Below, piece by piece: positions 1-8,054 of a stretch of 12,366 nt of DNA. Position 1 is the first letter of the stretch; every line of letters starts with the position of its first letter. Made by a program: the position numbers and the translations under genes. A model generated the notes under the pieces. The model searched no databases. It saw nothing but the letters and a program-made list of their open reading frames with translations, and was not told the origin of the DNA. The DNA is from Flavobacteriales bacterium (GTDB lineage Bacteria; Bacteroidota; Bacteroidia; Flavobacteriales_D; Crocinitomicaceae), in contig CANJQZ010000038.1 of the NCBI GenBank assembly GCA_947476515.1, positions 1 through 12,366 on the forward strand, given 5' to 3'.

Positions 1-33
1 CAGAGGAACTTTTTCAATTAAATCGATTTTAAT

Positions 34-1059
34 ATGAAAGCTAAAATATTGCTCATCTACACCGGTGGGACCATTGGAATGATTAAGGATCTCAGAACTG
101 GGGAACTCAAAAGTCTCGATTTTAATTATGTGTTTGATCACATTCCAGAATTGGAAAGGCTTCATGTAGATTTAAGCAGCATTAGTTTTGAAAAAGCTAT
201 CGATTCTTCAGATATGACCTGTGCACATTGGAAACAATTGGTAGACATTATCAATGATAATTATGAAACTTATGATGGGTTTGTTGTACTCCATGGATCA
301 GATACCATGGCCTATACAGCCTCTGCATTAAGCTTCATGTTGCAAGGTTTAAATAAACCTATTATCCTTACGGGGTCACAATTACCCATAGGAACTATTC
401 GTACAGATGGCAAAGAGAACTTAATTACGGCGGTTGAAATTGCTGCAGCAAAAAATAAAGACGGTTCGGCTACTGTTCAAGAAGTTGCCATCTACTTTGA
501 GTATTCACTTTATAGAGGAAATCGTTGTACGAAAATTTCTGCCAATCAATTTGAGGCGTTTTCCTCGCCGAATTACCCCCCACTGGCCGTTGCTGGGGTT
601 ACCATTGAATACCATCTTGAACATCAAAAAATTGAAGAAAATCAAGTGCTTCAGGTATATAAAAATTTAGAAACACGAATTGGACTGTTAAAAATATACC
701 CGAGTATTCCTTTTAAACAATATGAATTCCTGTTTAATATCCATCAGTTTAAAGGAATTGTAATAGAAACATTTGGTGCTGGGAACGCCCCCAATAATCA
801 AGATATGATTGACTTAATTACCAACTATATCGCAGCGGGGGGGATTATACTAAATGTAACCCAATGTTCTTCTGGTTCGGTGCGTCAAGGTCAGTATCAG
901 ACCAGCTCCTTTTTTGAAAAAATTGGAGTGCTTAGCGGAAAAGACATGACCACAGAGGCGGCGCTTGCAAAATTGATGTATGTACTGGGTAGACATGAAA
1001 ACCATTCCGAAAGAATCGAAGCCCTTCAGAAGAATATTGTTGGAGAAATGAGTTTATAG
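34..1059 (+). CDS. ansA: Type I (cytoplasmic) L-asparaginase
   Basis: Hydrolyses L-asparagine to aspartate and ammonia in the cytoplasm. The 341 residues are close to the usual length of bacterial type I asparaginases (about 335-345). The N-terminal TGGT motif gives the nucleophile T13. SSDM at 58-61, and HGSDTMAYT at 87-95 supplies the second catalytic pair as S89-D90, with Ser in place of the Thr of the E. coli enzyme. LYRGNR with a following Lys at K167 fits the catalytic lysine. The C-terminal NVTQCSSGSV stretch is also typical. There is no signal peptide, consistent with type I. The ATG is chosen because the family starts a few residues before TGGT. Only 33 bases precede it, so its promoter is outside the window. 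Codons 132 to stop are duplicated at 11149-11780; this copy keeps all catalytic motifs and should be the working one. Confidence 0.95.
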   Translation: MKAKILLIYTGGTIGMIKDLRTGELKSLDFNYVFDHIPELERLHVDLSSISFEKAIDSSDMTCAHWKQLVDIINDNYETYDGFVVLHGSDTMAYTASALSFMLQGLNKPIILTGSQLPIGTIRTDGKENLITAVEIAAAKNKDGSATVQEVAIYFEYSLYRGNRCTKISANQFEAFSSPNYPPLAVAGVTIEYHLEHQKIEENQVLQVYKNLETRIGLLKIYPSIPFKQYEFLFNIHQFKGIVIETFGAGNAPNNQDMIDLITNYIAAGGIILNVTQCSSGSVRQGQYQTSSFFEKIGVLSGKDMTTEAALAKLMYVLGRHENHSERIEALQKNIVGEMSL

Positions 1060-1068
1060 AAGGATATT
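428..1068 (+). repeat. Left copy of 641-bp ansA 3'-end duplication
   Basis: This stretch aligns without gaps to 11149-11789 (constant offset 10721). By hand I count about 36 mismatches, so identity is near 94%. The first 28 bases are identical and hold the perfect palindrome TTGCTGCAGCAA (440-451). Homology ends 9 bases past the ansA stop, after TAGAAGGATATT. Only about 9 amino acids change, so most differences are synonymous. The two copies bracket 10,080 bp. Confidence 0.93.
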
Positions 1069-1071
1069 TAA

Positions 1072-1668
1072 TCAAGATATATAATGCCAAATATTCTTAC
1101 CTAACATAAATATTCCTATAATTAGAATTAAAAAAAGGACGAAATATTTAAATTGAAACTGAGAAAATTTACTTAGAATTTTTTTGCCTAAAAAAGAGCC
1201 AAGGATACTTACAACAATAAGGATCGGTATTAAGTAGAGATCGTGTTGATGAAAGTACCCATTGAAAAAATACACTGTACTTCGGCTGAAATCAAGTCCC
1301 AAATCAATTATTGAAGAGGTTGTAATAAAAATATGTTTTTCAAAATCAAAGGCCGCCAAAGTCAAACCTCTTATTGCGCCACCAGACCCTAATATACCTG
1401 TGCTAATTCCTGATAGGGCACCACCTAGAATTGAGTTAAAAAAAGTGGGTTTAATAGTAAGAGTTTTATATAAAATCAAACTTAAACTTATTACTATTAA
1501 GAAAATAGCATAAGTCAATTCTAATATTTTATTGTCTATATACTTACTTAAGAAGGCGCCAATTATAGCAAAAATAACTGATGGAATTCCAATATTCAGA
1601 ATAAGTCTTTTATTGACCCCCTTTCTGAATACAGCAACCTTAGAAAGATTACTGAAAATATGAAACAT
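1072..1668 (-). CDS. TauE/SafE-family membrane permease, 5'-truncated
   Basis: A very hydrophobic protein with about six membrane segments, matching the sulfite exporter TauE/SafE family of anion/sulfur-compound permeases. The internal Gly-rich GISTGILGSGGA stretch (about residues 87-98) is the second-half family motif. At 198 residues it is shorter than the usual 240-270. Reading upstream of the ATG in the same frame, codons stay open to 1749 and encode a stretch like GFGSSLFFVPLAGLFF, which is the expected first-half Gly motif and helix; a TAA at 1750-1752 then closes the frame. No ATG, GTG or TTG lies between that stop and 1668, and I find no continuation in the other frames. The gene has therefore probably lost its first helix and may be a pseudogene. 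It converges on ansA with 12 bases between. The substrate cannot be told. Confidence 0.75.
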   Translation of the reverse strand: MFHIFSNLSKVAVFRKGVNKRLILNIGIPSVIFAIIGAFLSKYIDNKILELTYAIFLIVISLSLILYKTLTIKPTFFNSILGGALSGISTGILGSGGAIRGLTLAAFDFEKHIFITTSSIIDLGLDFSRSTVYFFNGYFHQHDLYLIPILIVVSILGSFLGKKILSKFSQFQFKYFVLFLILIIGIFMLGKNIWHYIS

Positions 1669-1856
1669 GGCAGTTATTGCTAAAACTGAATGAAAATCAA
1701 AAAATAAACCTGCTAAAGGAACAAAAAAAAGTGAAGAACCGAAACCAATTTATTCAATTTCAGGTTAAGCTTTTTTTGTGTTTGAGGATTAAAAAAAATA
1801 GAAAATGTTCTTAAAAAACTAGAATATATTTTTAACTCGAAAAGCTTCCGAATCAT

Positions 1857-1871
1857 TAGTTTCGCAGAAAA
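1857..1871 (+). promoter_or_regulatory. Putative -7 promoter element of the 1876 gene
   Basis: TAGTTTCG at 1857-1864 is one base off the Bacteroidota -7 consensus TAnnTTTG. It is followed by CAGAAAA, and the gene's ATG is only 11 bases past the box. The same 15-base pattern TA(G/C)TTTCG(C/T)AGAAAA occurs before the peptidase gene on the other strand (7850-7864). No good -33 TTTG is present here. If it is used, the leader would be only about 6 bases. Confidence 0.4.
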
Positions 1872-1875
1872 AAAC

Positions 1876-3435
1876 ATGAAAAAACAAATTAGAAAATTAG
1901 CTTTATCGTTCTATATGGCAATTGGAACGATATTTTGTTCGAATGCTCAAGTAGATACAATTTTACTTAAGAATTGTAAAAATGGTCAAGGATATCTTAT
2001 CTTGAAGGAACCATTAATTCCAATTAAATGCTGGAATTTTGATTTTTCAGAAAGGGAATATTACGGAGATAGCACACATGAGTATACGATGAAATTTATT
2101 GAACGTGTTTCTGTTTGCGGTAAAAATTATTTGAAAGTGTCTGATGAATTAACATCTGACAAAACAAGAGACATAAGGGTTTCAATATCAGGAATTAATT
2201 CGCAAAACAATTTAATAAATTTTGGCGAGGATATTGGTATTGGAATATTTCCAGCTCCTCCGGGCCAAAAAAGAAGCATTCCTCTTTGTGGTGCCATTTG
2301 TGATGGCAATTGGCTTGGTGAGGCTTATGCTTATGATAATAGATTATGGGGTTATATTGATGAAAATGAGGATTTAACTAGTATGGGATTTATTTCATCG
2401 ATGGGAGCATATCGAATTAATCAAGATAATTTGGAAATACCCTTCTATGGATATTATACCCCAGCACAAGCAAGCATTTGGGTTAGCCAAAATTACCCTA
2501 ACAATACTATTCAAACATTACATAATTTATCTCCTGTTGATTTTTCAGGACTTTTAAATACTGCTAATCTTGCTCCAGGTGTAACCATTAAAGATCCTTA
2601 CAACAATTATATTTCAGGGTCTTATTACATGATTCGAAAAGACTTTGGTCCTTGGAAAGATTTTGACACATATATGAAGTCATCTGATTTTCTTCTTCCT
2701 TATTGCAACTTTAGCCTTAATTATTCAATTAACATAATAAATTCTTCGAGTACTTTAATTTCTAACGGCGGCCCTGCACTTGTCTGTTATGGAAACGGTT
2801 TTTCTTTATCAACAGGTGAAAACGATGTTTTTAATACAGATTGTTTACCTTCAATCTTGAATAATGTTGTTGATATGAGTAATAGTCCATTTGACATTCT
2901 TAACCAAATAGATGATTGCTTGGATGGCGGAGACAGTAATCCATGGTGGGAAAATTTAGATTTTGCGGAATTCGTTCCTTTTGATTTCACAACTGATCAA
3001 ACTTCTCCAATTTGGAGTTATTCTGGTATTGAAAGCATTGGAAGTTCGGTTTTATTAAATGAAGGTTTATATTGGTTTACCGCGCATTCAAAAAAAGGAA
3101 ATTATTATCCAGTAATAATTGATGCAAAAGAAACTTTTTCATTTTCATTATTACAAAAGGACCTAGTAAATGTTGTTATTTTCCCTGTTCCTCATAATGA
3201 TGATTTCTATTCTATGAATATAAGCGCACCATTTAGTGGTGAAATGCTTTATGAGCTTCATGATTCAAACGGCGAGGTCCTTTTTAAGCAAAACATCGAA
3301 TTCAAAACTACATCAATAAATAATCCATATACAATTAAAATTGATCCAAATCAAACTTTGCCAAGTGGAATATTAATTAATAAATTTACAATGGGTGATG
3401 GTTCGATATACACGCAGATTACGAACAAGAATTAA
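1876..3435 (+). CDS. Secreted protein of unknown function with T9SS-type C-terminal domain
   Basis: I do not recognise the body of this 519-residue protein. Residues 1-24 form a signal peptide (KKQIRK, hydrophobic core, cleavage near SNA|Q), so it enters the periplasm by Sec. The last 88 residues, from about 432, look like a degenerate T9SS type A sorting domain: VVIFPVPHNDDF replaces the usual VYPNPxxxxL, then come a DSNGEVLF turn and a strand ending in SGILINKF. It is therefore likely exported across the outer membrane and released or anchored there. The middle is rich in Asn, Asp, Tyr and Trp, has scattered cysteines, and shows no enzyme motif I can name. The next gene starts 30 bases after its stop on the same strand and also encodes a T9SS cargo, so the two may be co-transcribed. 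Confidence 0.8.
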   Translation: MKKQIRKLALSFYMAIGTIFCSNAQVDTILLKNCKNGQGYLILKEPLIPIKCWNFDFSEREYYGDSTHEYTMKFIERVSVCGKNYLKVSDELTSDKTRDIRVSISGINSQNNLINFGEDIGIGIFPAPPGQKRSIPLCGAICDGNWLGEAYAYDNRLWGYIDENEDLTSMGFISSMGAYRINQDNLEIPFYGYYTPAQASIWVSQNYPNNTIQTLHNLSPVDFSGLLNTANLAPGVTIKDPYNNYISGSYYMIRKDFGPWKDFDTYMKSSDFLLPYCNFSLNYSINIINSSSTLISNGGPALVCYGNGFSLSTGENDVFNTDCLPSILNNVVDMSNSPFDILNQIDDCLDGGDSNPWWENLDFAEFVPFDFTTDQTSPIWSYSGIESIGSSVLLNEGLYWFTAHSKKGNYYPVIIDAKETFSFSLLQKDLVNVVIFPVPHNDDFYSMNISAPFSGEMLYELHDSNGEVLFKQNIEFKTTSINNPYTIKIDPNQTLPSGILINKFTMGDGSIYTQITNKN

Positions 3436-3465
3436 TTTGTAGTTTAGCTATTAAAAATATTCAAG

Positions 3466-5052
3466 ATGTATAAATGGTTGTTTTTTCTTTTAATCCTAGT
3501 AGAATTTCATTCTATTTATTCTCAATCTTTTAATATTTCTAGTCAATTTTGCATCGGAGCCATTAATTCGGATATCCCAGTCAAACAAGCTAAACTAAAC
3601 AACGGCAATAAAATTTTACTTACTCAAAGTAATTCCCCTGCCTCTGCAGATAAAACTGAGAATAGCAGGGGTGATTACGATATCTGGATTGTATGTTTGG
3701 ATGCGAATGAACAAATTGTATGGCAGAAAACCATTGGAGGCACTAACATTGACCTTCCTTCGGACTTATTAATAAGCGCTGATCAAAACATTTATATAGG
3801 AGGAACAACAAAATCACCCGCTAGTTTCGAGCAAAGCAATGTATTGTTTGGCTCTTGGGATGCCTGGATGATCAAGTTAAATAGTTCTGGAAACATTGTC
3901 TGGGATAAAAATTACGGTGGAATTGCAATGGATGGATTCAATGAGTTAATAGAGTTAACTTCAGGGAATATAATGGCGTTTGGTTCATCTTCTTCTAGTA
4001 ATTCTGGTAACAAAACCTCTTTGAATTATGGTTCAACTGATATTTGGTGCTTGAAATTAAATTCAAACGGTTCTATACTAAATGATTGGAGTATTGGAGG
4101 TTCAGACATTGATACACGACCAATGATTGTTCAGGTAGGTCCAAATCAACTCAAGTTAGTTGCAGAATCCTGGTCGAATTTGTCAGGTTTGAAAACACAA
4201 GTAAGTTTTGGATTGTCTGACCTTTGGGTTATTGACTTGGACACAAATTGCGTTATACAACAACAGAAAACCATCGGAGGATCAGACATAGATCAAGTTT
4301 CTGATGTTATACTTAGTTCTGATGGAAACTTACTTGTTTTGGCTCAAAGTTGGTCTAATCAATCTGGACTCAAATCCGAAGATTCCTATGGTCTTATGGA
4401 CACTTGGCTTTTGAGATTAAATAACAATTTAGACATTTTGCAGCAAAAAACAATTGGTGGAGTTAATCAAGATTTTGGAAATCGTATTTCCGAATGGTCT
4501 AACGGGAATATTGTCGTCGCGGCAAATTCTGATTCTCCGTTAAATCCCTTTAAGTCGGAGGCAAACATTGGTATGATGGATGTCTGGCTTTATGCAGTTG
4601 ATGCGAATTTCAATTTAATTGCCGATCAAACATTAGGGACACCATCAGATGATTACGTGGTTGATTTCGGTATTGAACCTAGCACGTCAAATATTAAAGT
4701 ACTTGCATACTCAAATGGATCAGCGCAAAATGATAAAATATGTGCAGGTATTGGAGGTTTTGACATTTGGGGAATTAATTTTAACTCAACTTTATCATTG
4801 AATGAATTAACAACAAAACTTGACTTCAACGTATTTCCGAACCCAGCAAGTAATAATCTAAATATCTCTGTAAATACAGACCAACCTCTAAATATTAAAC
4901 TTGTTGATTTTAGTGGAAAAATCATTAATGAATTCACTCTTTCCTCACACATTGAATCATTTGATATTAGTAATTTGTCTAATGGGATTTATTGGCTAAC
5001 ATTTATTTTCAATGGAGAACATCATTGTAAAAAGATTGTTGTGTTTTCTTAG
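3466..5052 (+). CDS. T9SS-exported seven-repeat beta-propeller protein
   Basis: 528 residues. A signal peptide covers 1-20 (cleavage near YSQ|S). Seven repeats follow, each with a GxxDxW core, and the Asp falls at residues 72, 132, 192, 252, 312, 372 and 433. The period is exactly 60 five times in a row, with one extra residue in the last. Each repeat reads roughly YGxxDxWxxxLNxNGxIxxQKTIGGxxxD and then a GNxxVxxxSxSxSG strand, as expected for one propeller blade; seven blades would close the ring. Residues from about 453 to the end are a clear T9SS type A sorting domain (NVFPNPASNNL, DFSGKII, LSNGIYWL, KKIVVF). It should be transported to the cell surface or medium. Its role is unknown; surface propellers often bind proteins or glycans. 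It probably shares a transcript with the gene before it. Confidence 0.88.
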   Translation: MYKWLFFLLILVEFHSIYSQSFNISSQFCIGAINSDIPVKQAKLNNGNKILLTQSNSPASADKTENSRGDYDIWIVCLDANEQIVWQKTIGGTNIDLPSDLLISADQNIYIGGTTKSPASFEQSNVLFGSWDAWMIKLNSSGNIVWDKNYGGIAMDGFNELIELTSGNIMAFGSSSSSNSGNKTSLNYGSTDIWCLKLNSNGSILNDWSIGGSDIDTRPMIVQVGPNQLKLVAESWSNLSGLKTQVSFGLSDLWVIDLDTNCVIQQQKTIGGSDIDQVSDVILSSDGNLLVLAQSWSNQSGLKSEDSYGLMDTWLLRLNNNLDILQQKTIGGVNQDFGNRISEWSNGNIVVAANSDSPLNPFKSEANIGMMDVWLYAVDANFNLIADQTLGTPSDDYVVDFGIEPSTSNIKVLAYSNGSAQNDKICAGIGGFDIWGINFNSTLSLNELTTKLDFNVFPNPASNNLNISVNTDQPLNIKLVDFSGKIINEFTLSSHIESFDISNLSNGIYWLTFIFNGEHHCKKIVVFS

Positions 5053-5193
5053 TAATTATTTCGCATACTTGAAGATTTTATTGTTCGTTTTTAATCATTT
5101 AGAAATTTTAATATGGATAGGGTGGAGCTTCCTATTAACTTTTTCAATTACTCTTCATAGAAAGTTTAATAAAGCATGGTTAAGCCGTTTAGT

Positions 5194-5213
5194 ATTAATT
5201 AAATAAAATTAAT
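5194..5213. terminator. Weak AT-only inverted repeat between convergent genes
   Basis: ATTAATT (5194-5200) and AATTAAT (5207-5213) form a 7-bp inverted repeat with a 6-base loop. It sits in the 169-bp gap between the convergent propeller gene and the beta-barrel gene. It could end transcription from either side, but a stem made only of A and T is weak evidence. Confidence 0.25.
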
Positions 5214-5221
5214 CTTGCAAA

Positions 5222-5869
5222 CTAGAATAATGAATAAGAAACCCCTAAACCAATACGCGTATTCATCCGCGACGGAAATATATTTGTTGGAAAATAGTTC
5301 TTGTTCAAATAAATAAAGAGGCTTTGCCTAATGAATACATTCAATGTCAAATTACTTGAAATTTTATACTGCAAATTTGGCGTTATAGACATTCCAACAT
5401 CCGAACAAGTTCTAGTTGCAATATTCGTAGGTTGAGTCCAAATTATCGTTGGAAACAAAGCATAACGTTCATTTCCTAATCTTGCCTCTATTCCTGCAAA
5501 AAGATTAAAACTTAAATCTTTTTTATTGTGCTTGAAAACTTTGTATCCTGCACTAATGGAATAAGCTTTTAATGCAATGAGTTCGAAGTTTCCGGTAGGT
5601 CTTTCATTTCTAAATTGATTTATATGTGTTAATGAAAGATAGAAACTAGATTTATTATGCAAAGTGCCATCTATCTGAAAATGCAACCCTGATTTAAGAG
5701 GATTTGAAAAGTTTAAACCTAAATCATTATTTGAAAAATTAAGCGTAGAACTTAGCTGAAATGCTAGTTTGCTGTCCCTAGAATCAGTTAATTGTGCACT
5801 AAGCGAAACACTTAAGAAAATTGCTGCAAGAAATGATGGCGCCTTTATAATTTTATTATTTTTCTCCAT
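5222..5869 (-). CDS. Outer-membrane beta-barrel protein, hypothetical
   Basis: 215 residues with a signal peptide (about 1-26, cleavage near LSA|Q). The rest alternates polar and hydrophobic residues as in amphipathic strands (for example FQLSSTLNF, LHFQIDGTL, SFNLFAGIEARLG, IGLGVSYSLF). It ends in a terminal Phe, the usual C-terminal signature of Bam-inserted barrels. About 190 mature residues suit an 8-10-strand barrel. There is no T9SS tail. The ATG lies inside the 3' end of the peptidase gene, which it overlaps by 25 bases, so translation is probably coupled and the two products likely work together. Its job (pore, receptor or stabiliser) cannot be read from the sequence. Confidence 0.75.
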   Translation of the reverse strand: MEKNNKIIKAPSFLAAIFLSVSLSAQLTDSRDSKLAFQLSSTLNFSNNDLGLNFSNPLKSGLHFQIDGTLHNKSSFYLSLTHINQFRNERPTGNFELIALKAYSISAGYKVFKHNKKDLSFNLFAGIEARLGNERYALFPTIIWTQPTNIATRTCSDVGMSITPNLQYKISSNLTLNVFIRQSLFIYLNKNYFPTNIFPSRMNTRIGLGVSYSLF

Positions 5870-7839
5870 GATATTGTTCCATTTTCAAATGTTATTTTAA
5901 CTAAATATGTTCCTGAAATCAAATCACTCAAATTGATTTCAAATTCTTTATCAGAATACTTATTGGATTGATAGACTAATGTACCGTCAAAAGATAAAAC
6001 CATAACATTTTTAGGGTTGTTATCTAAAGTTGAAATGACTAGATGGTCTAAAACTGGATTAGGTGAAACATTAAAATTCATGTTATACTCAATTAAAGAA
6101 GATTCATCACATTGCGAATTGGTTCCCAAACCAACTGCATACCATGCATTTTGAGTGCTTATATGTTCTAAGGAGCATTCTCCATATAATAGTTTTGAAG
6201 CAATAATAGCACCTTCCATTGCATCTTCATATTTAGAACGTTTCTGCATGTTATTAACAAAGTTATAATATGTTAACTCCGCACTTTTTTCAATTCCTAT
6301 TCCAAAAACTGAATAATAATTACCCAAATCATTTGTGCTTGTTTTACCATTGCTTAAAATATAAAACCAATGATTCATTACACCACTATTTACATGAACA
6401 CCTCCGTAATCAATTAGATTTGTTGAGGTGTAATAATAATCACCTAAATAACAATTAGGTTGACCAAGTACATTGATGTAATTATTATTGTAGTGTAAGC
6501 CATATTGCTTTGGTAATTCTAAATTTCGTTTTTCCATATTATTGGTTTCGGGAATTCCGATAATCCAATCGGTAGAGCCTGTTTCCCAATTTCGTGTGAC
6601 AAATCCAAAAATATCTGAAAATGATTCGCTTAAAGCACCGGATTCAAACTTATATTTTAATTTGCCTTCATAGTTATTAATTCCATGTGTAAATTCATGA
6701 GCTAGTATTGATAATTCATTACTATAAATAATTTCATTTAATTCATTTTGAAAATATCCTAATACAATATAATCCTGTCCAAGTTTATGATCGTATGTTG
6801 CGCCATATAACTCGGCGGAATTATTAAATGAAGAAAATTCTTTATCTGCATAAACCCTTACTTCATTATTATTATTCATCCCATCCCTATTAAATTTCAA
6901 TTTAAAATAAGACCATGTTTTCGCAATCATCCAATGAGGAGTCGTTGCTTTAATCAGATCTACACCCCAATTATCATCACTATCAGAAATTTGACTTGTT
7001 GTTAACCAACTATTAAAAACGTTATATTTGGTATTAATATTAAAATCTGAGTTATCAGTCTGTAAAATATGGTCATTATAAGGCCAACCACGCTGTTTAG
7101 TGTCAATAATTTTATTGCCAAATCCTGAAACTGGTGCAAGCCCATCAAATTCTCTGGTATCATTAACTTCGAAAATTTGACCGTTCAAAGCATCTACATA
7201 AATTTCCATGTTCATATCAGGATTAATACTGTACATTTCAAACTTCCATGCTAAGCGATAGTCATTAGGATTCATTTCGTAGTTGACATTATACTCGTTT
7301 TCTAATGCAAATAAAAGTTGACCAGTAGGATAAGTTGTTGCGTTAGGGTCGTTTTCGTCAATTTGATATGACTCCTCATAAGACGAATCTTCCCAAGAAA
7401 AAATATGATCTCCATAAGATTCTAAAATTATATTCAGTGCTTCATTTTCTGAAATTGTCCTGGTACTAAATTTAGAGGAAATATTTGGGCATATTTTTCC
7501 ATTTGCATAAACTAGATTATCTTCATTATCTGTGTGGAGCGTGAATTCACACCCCTCAACCTCGATGCCTAAATAAGTTTGTTGATATCGATAATGTTTT
7601 AAATTTAGAATATCATCTGTCCAGTTACGTACTAATTTCATTGAATCTTCCTGATGTGTAAGAAAACAATGTTTGTGAATAATGAAAAGATCATTGTAAT
7701 TTATGGTATTTGGAACAAAATAAATCCACCCTGAAGGTCTATAATACTCCTTAATTGAAGGTGGTAAACAATCTAATTGAGCACTTACTGAATTATTTGA
7801 AATTAAATAAACAAAGATTAAACTATAAATGTATTTCAT
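5845..7839 (-). CDS. Secreted M4 (thermolysin-like) zinc metallopeptidase with T9SS tail
   Basis: Extracellular endopeptidase, 664 residues. Signal peptide 1-20 (cleavage near VSA|Q). An FTP propeptide motif lies at about 80-115 (HYRYQQTYLGIEVEG), and a PepSY-like pro-region runs to about 225 (WKFEMYSIN, VDALNGQIFEVND). The catalytic domain spans about 235-575. HEFTH at 381-385 gives zinc ligands H381 and H385 and catalytic E382. GALSESFSDIFG gives the third ligand E405, exactly 24 residues after H381 as in thermolysin. YGGVHVNSGVMNHWFY holds the transition-state His H482. Residues from about 588 to the end are a T9SS type A sorting domain (FNVSPNPVLDHL, SFDGTLVYQ, SGTYLVKI, WRKIIKL). All catalytic residues are present, so activity is expected after autoprocessing. 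It is the first gene of a two-gene operon with the overlapping barrel gene. Confidence 0.95.
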   Translation of the reverse strand: MKYIYSLIFVYLISNNSVSAQLDCLPPSIKEYYRPSGWIYFVPNTINYNDLFIIHKHCFLTHQEDSMKLVRNWTDDILNLKHYRYQQTYLGIEVEGCEFTLHTDNEDNLVYANGKICPNISSKFSTRTISENEALNIILESYGDHIFSWEDSSYEESYQIDENDPNATTYPTGQLLFALENEYNVNYEMNPNDYRLAWKFEMYSINPDMNMEIYVDALNGQIFEVNDTREFDGLAPVSGFGNKIIDTKQRGWPYNDHILQTDNSDFNINTKYNVFNSWLTTSQISDSDDNWGVDLIKATTPHWMIAKTWSYFKLKFNRDGMNNNNEVRVYADKEFSSFNNSAELYGATYDHKLGQDYIVLGYFQNELNEIIYSNELSILAHEFTHGINNYEGKLKYKFESGALSESFSDIFGFVTRNWETGSTDWIIGIPETNNMEKRNLELPKQYGLHYNNNYINVLGQPNCYLGDYYYTSTNLIDYGGVHVNSGVMNHWFYILSNGKTSTNDLGNYYSVFGIGIEKSAELTYYNFVNNMQKRSKYEDAMEGAIIASKLLYGECSLEHISTQNAWYAVGLGTNSQCDESSLIEYNMNFNVSPNPVLDHLVISTLDNNPKNVMVLSFDGTLVYQSNKYSDKEFEINLSDLISGTYLVKITFENGTISWRKIIKL

Positions 7840-7856
7840 GACTAAAAAATTTTCTA

Positions 7857-7886
7857 CGAAAGTATCATCGGAGTTCGAAAAACAAA
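7857..7886 (-). promoter_or_regulatory. Putative promoter of the peptidase operon
   Basis: Reading the minus strand, TTTG (7886-7883) is followed by an 18-base spacer and TACTTTCG (7864-7857), then TAGAAAA. This is one base off the Bacteroidota -33 TTTG / -7 TAnnTTTG pattern with an accepted spacing. The ATG lies 17 bases past the box, giving a leader of about 10 bases. The -7 region and following bases match those before the 1876 gene at 13 of 15 positions. Confidence 0.5.
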
Positions 7887-7906
7887 GAATTTTTTATTCT
7901 ATAAAT

Positions 7907-7925
7907 AAATAGAATTATTTCTAGT
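7907..7925. promoter_or_regulatory. Palindromic operator-like site, copy 1
   Basis: The 19-mer AAATAGAATTATTTCTAGT contains the inverted repeat TAGAA-N4-TTCTA (7910-7923). A copy differing at one base lies at 10721-10739, upstream of the signalling operon. Here its centre is about 65 bases upstream of the inferred start site of the peptidase operon, a usual position for an activator. Another TTCTA half-site is nearby (7897-7901). The best local candidate to bind it is the LuxR-type regulator encoded at 8179-8934; this is inference. Confidence 0.4.
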
Positions 7926-8027
7926 CCTAAAAAATCATATTATTTCAGAATGAAAAACATCACTCTTTCCTCTTTAAATAATAAATAAAAATTAGAAATC
8001 TAATTAGTGAATTCTAAATGAGACATC

Positions 8028-8054
8028 TCTTTAGTAATGAAAAATCTCTAAAGA
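8028..8054. terminator. Inverted repeat downstream of the response-regulator gene
   Basis: TCTTTAG (8028-8034) pairs with CTAAAGA (8048-8054) around a 13-base loop. It lies about 125 bases beyond the 3' end of the minus-strand signalling operon and could mark its end. The stem is AT-rich and has no T-run, so it is a weak terminator candidate. Confidence 0.2.

Noticed and set aside
434..670. A 78-codon frame that recurs nearly unchanged at 11155-11391
   Set aside because: It is an alternative frame of ansA; its apparent conservation comes from the duplication itself.
1820..1833. A third TAGAA-N4-TTCTA-like site before the 1876 gene
   Set aside because: The right half reads TTTTT instead of TTCTA, which is too weak in AT-rich DNA.
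5012..5206. 64-codon plus-strand frame overlapping the end of the propeller gene
   Set aside because: It starts inside the propeller coding region in another frame and continues into the intergenic gap; no start signal or recognisable protein feature supports it.
7993..8016. TAGAA...TTCTA inverted repeat in the 7840-8178 spacer
   Set aside because: The spacer is 14 bases rather than 4, so it does not match the shared operator; such half-sites are frequent by chance at this base composition.
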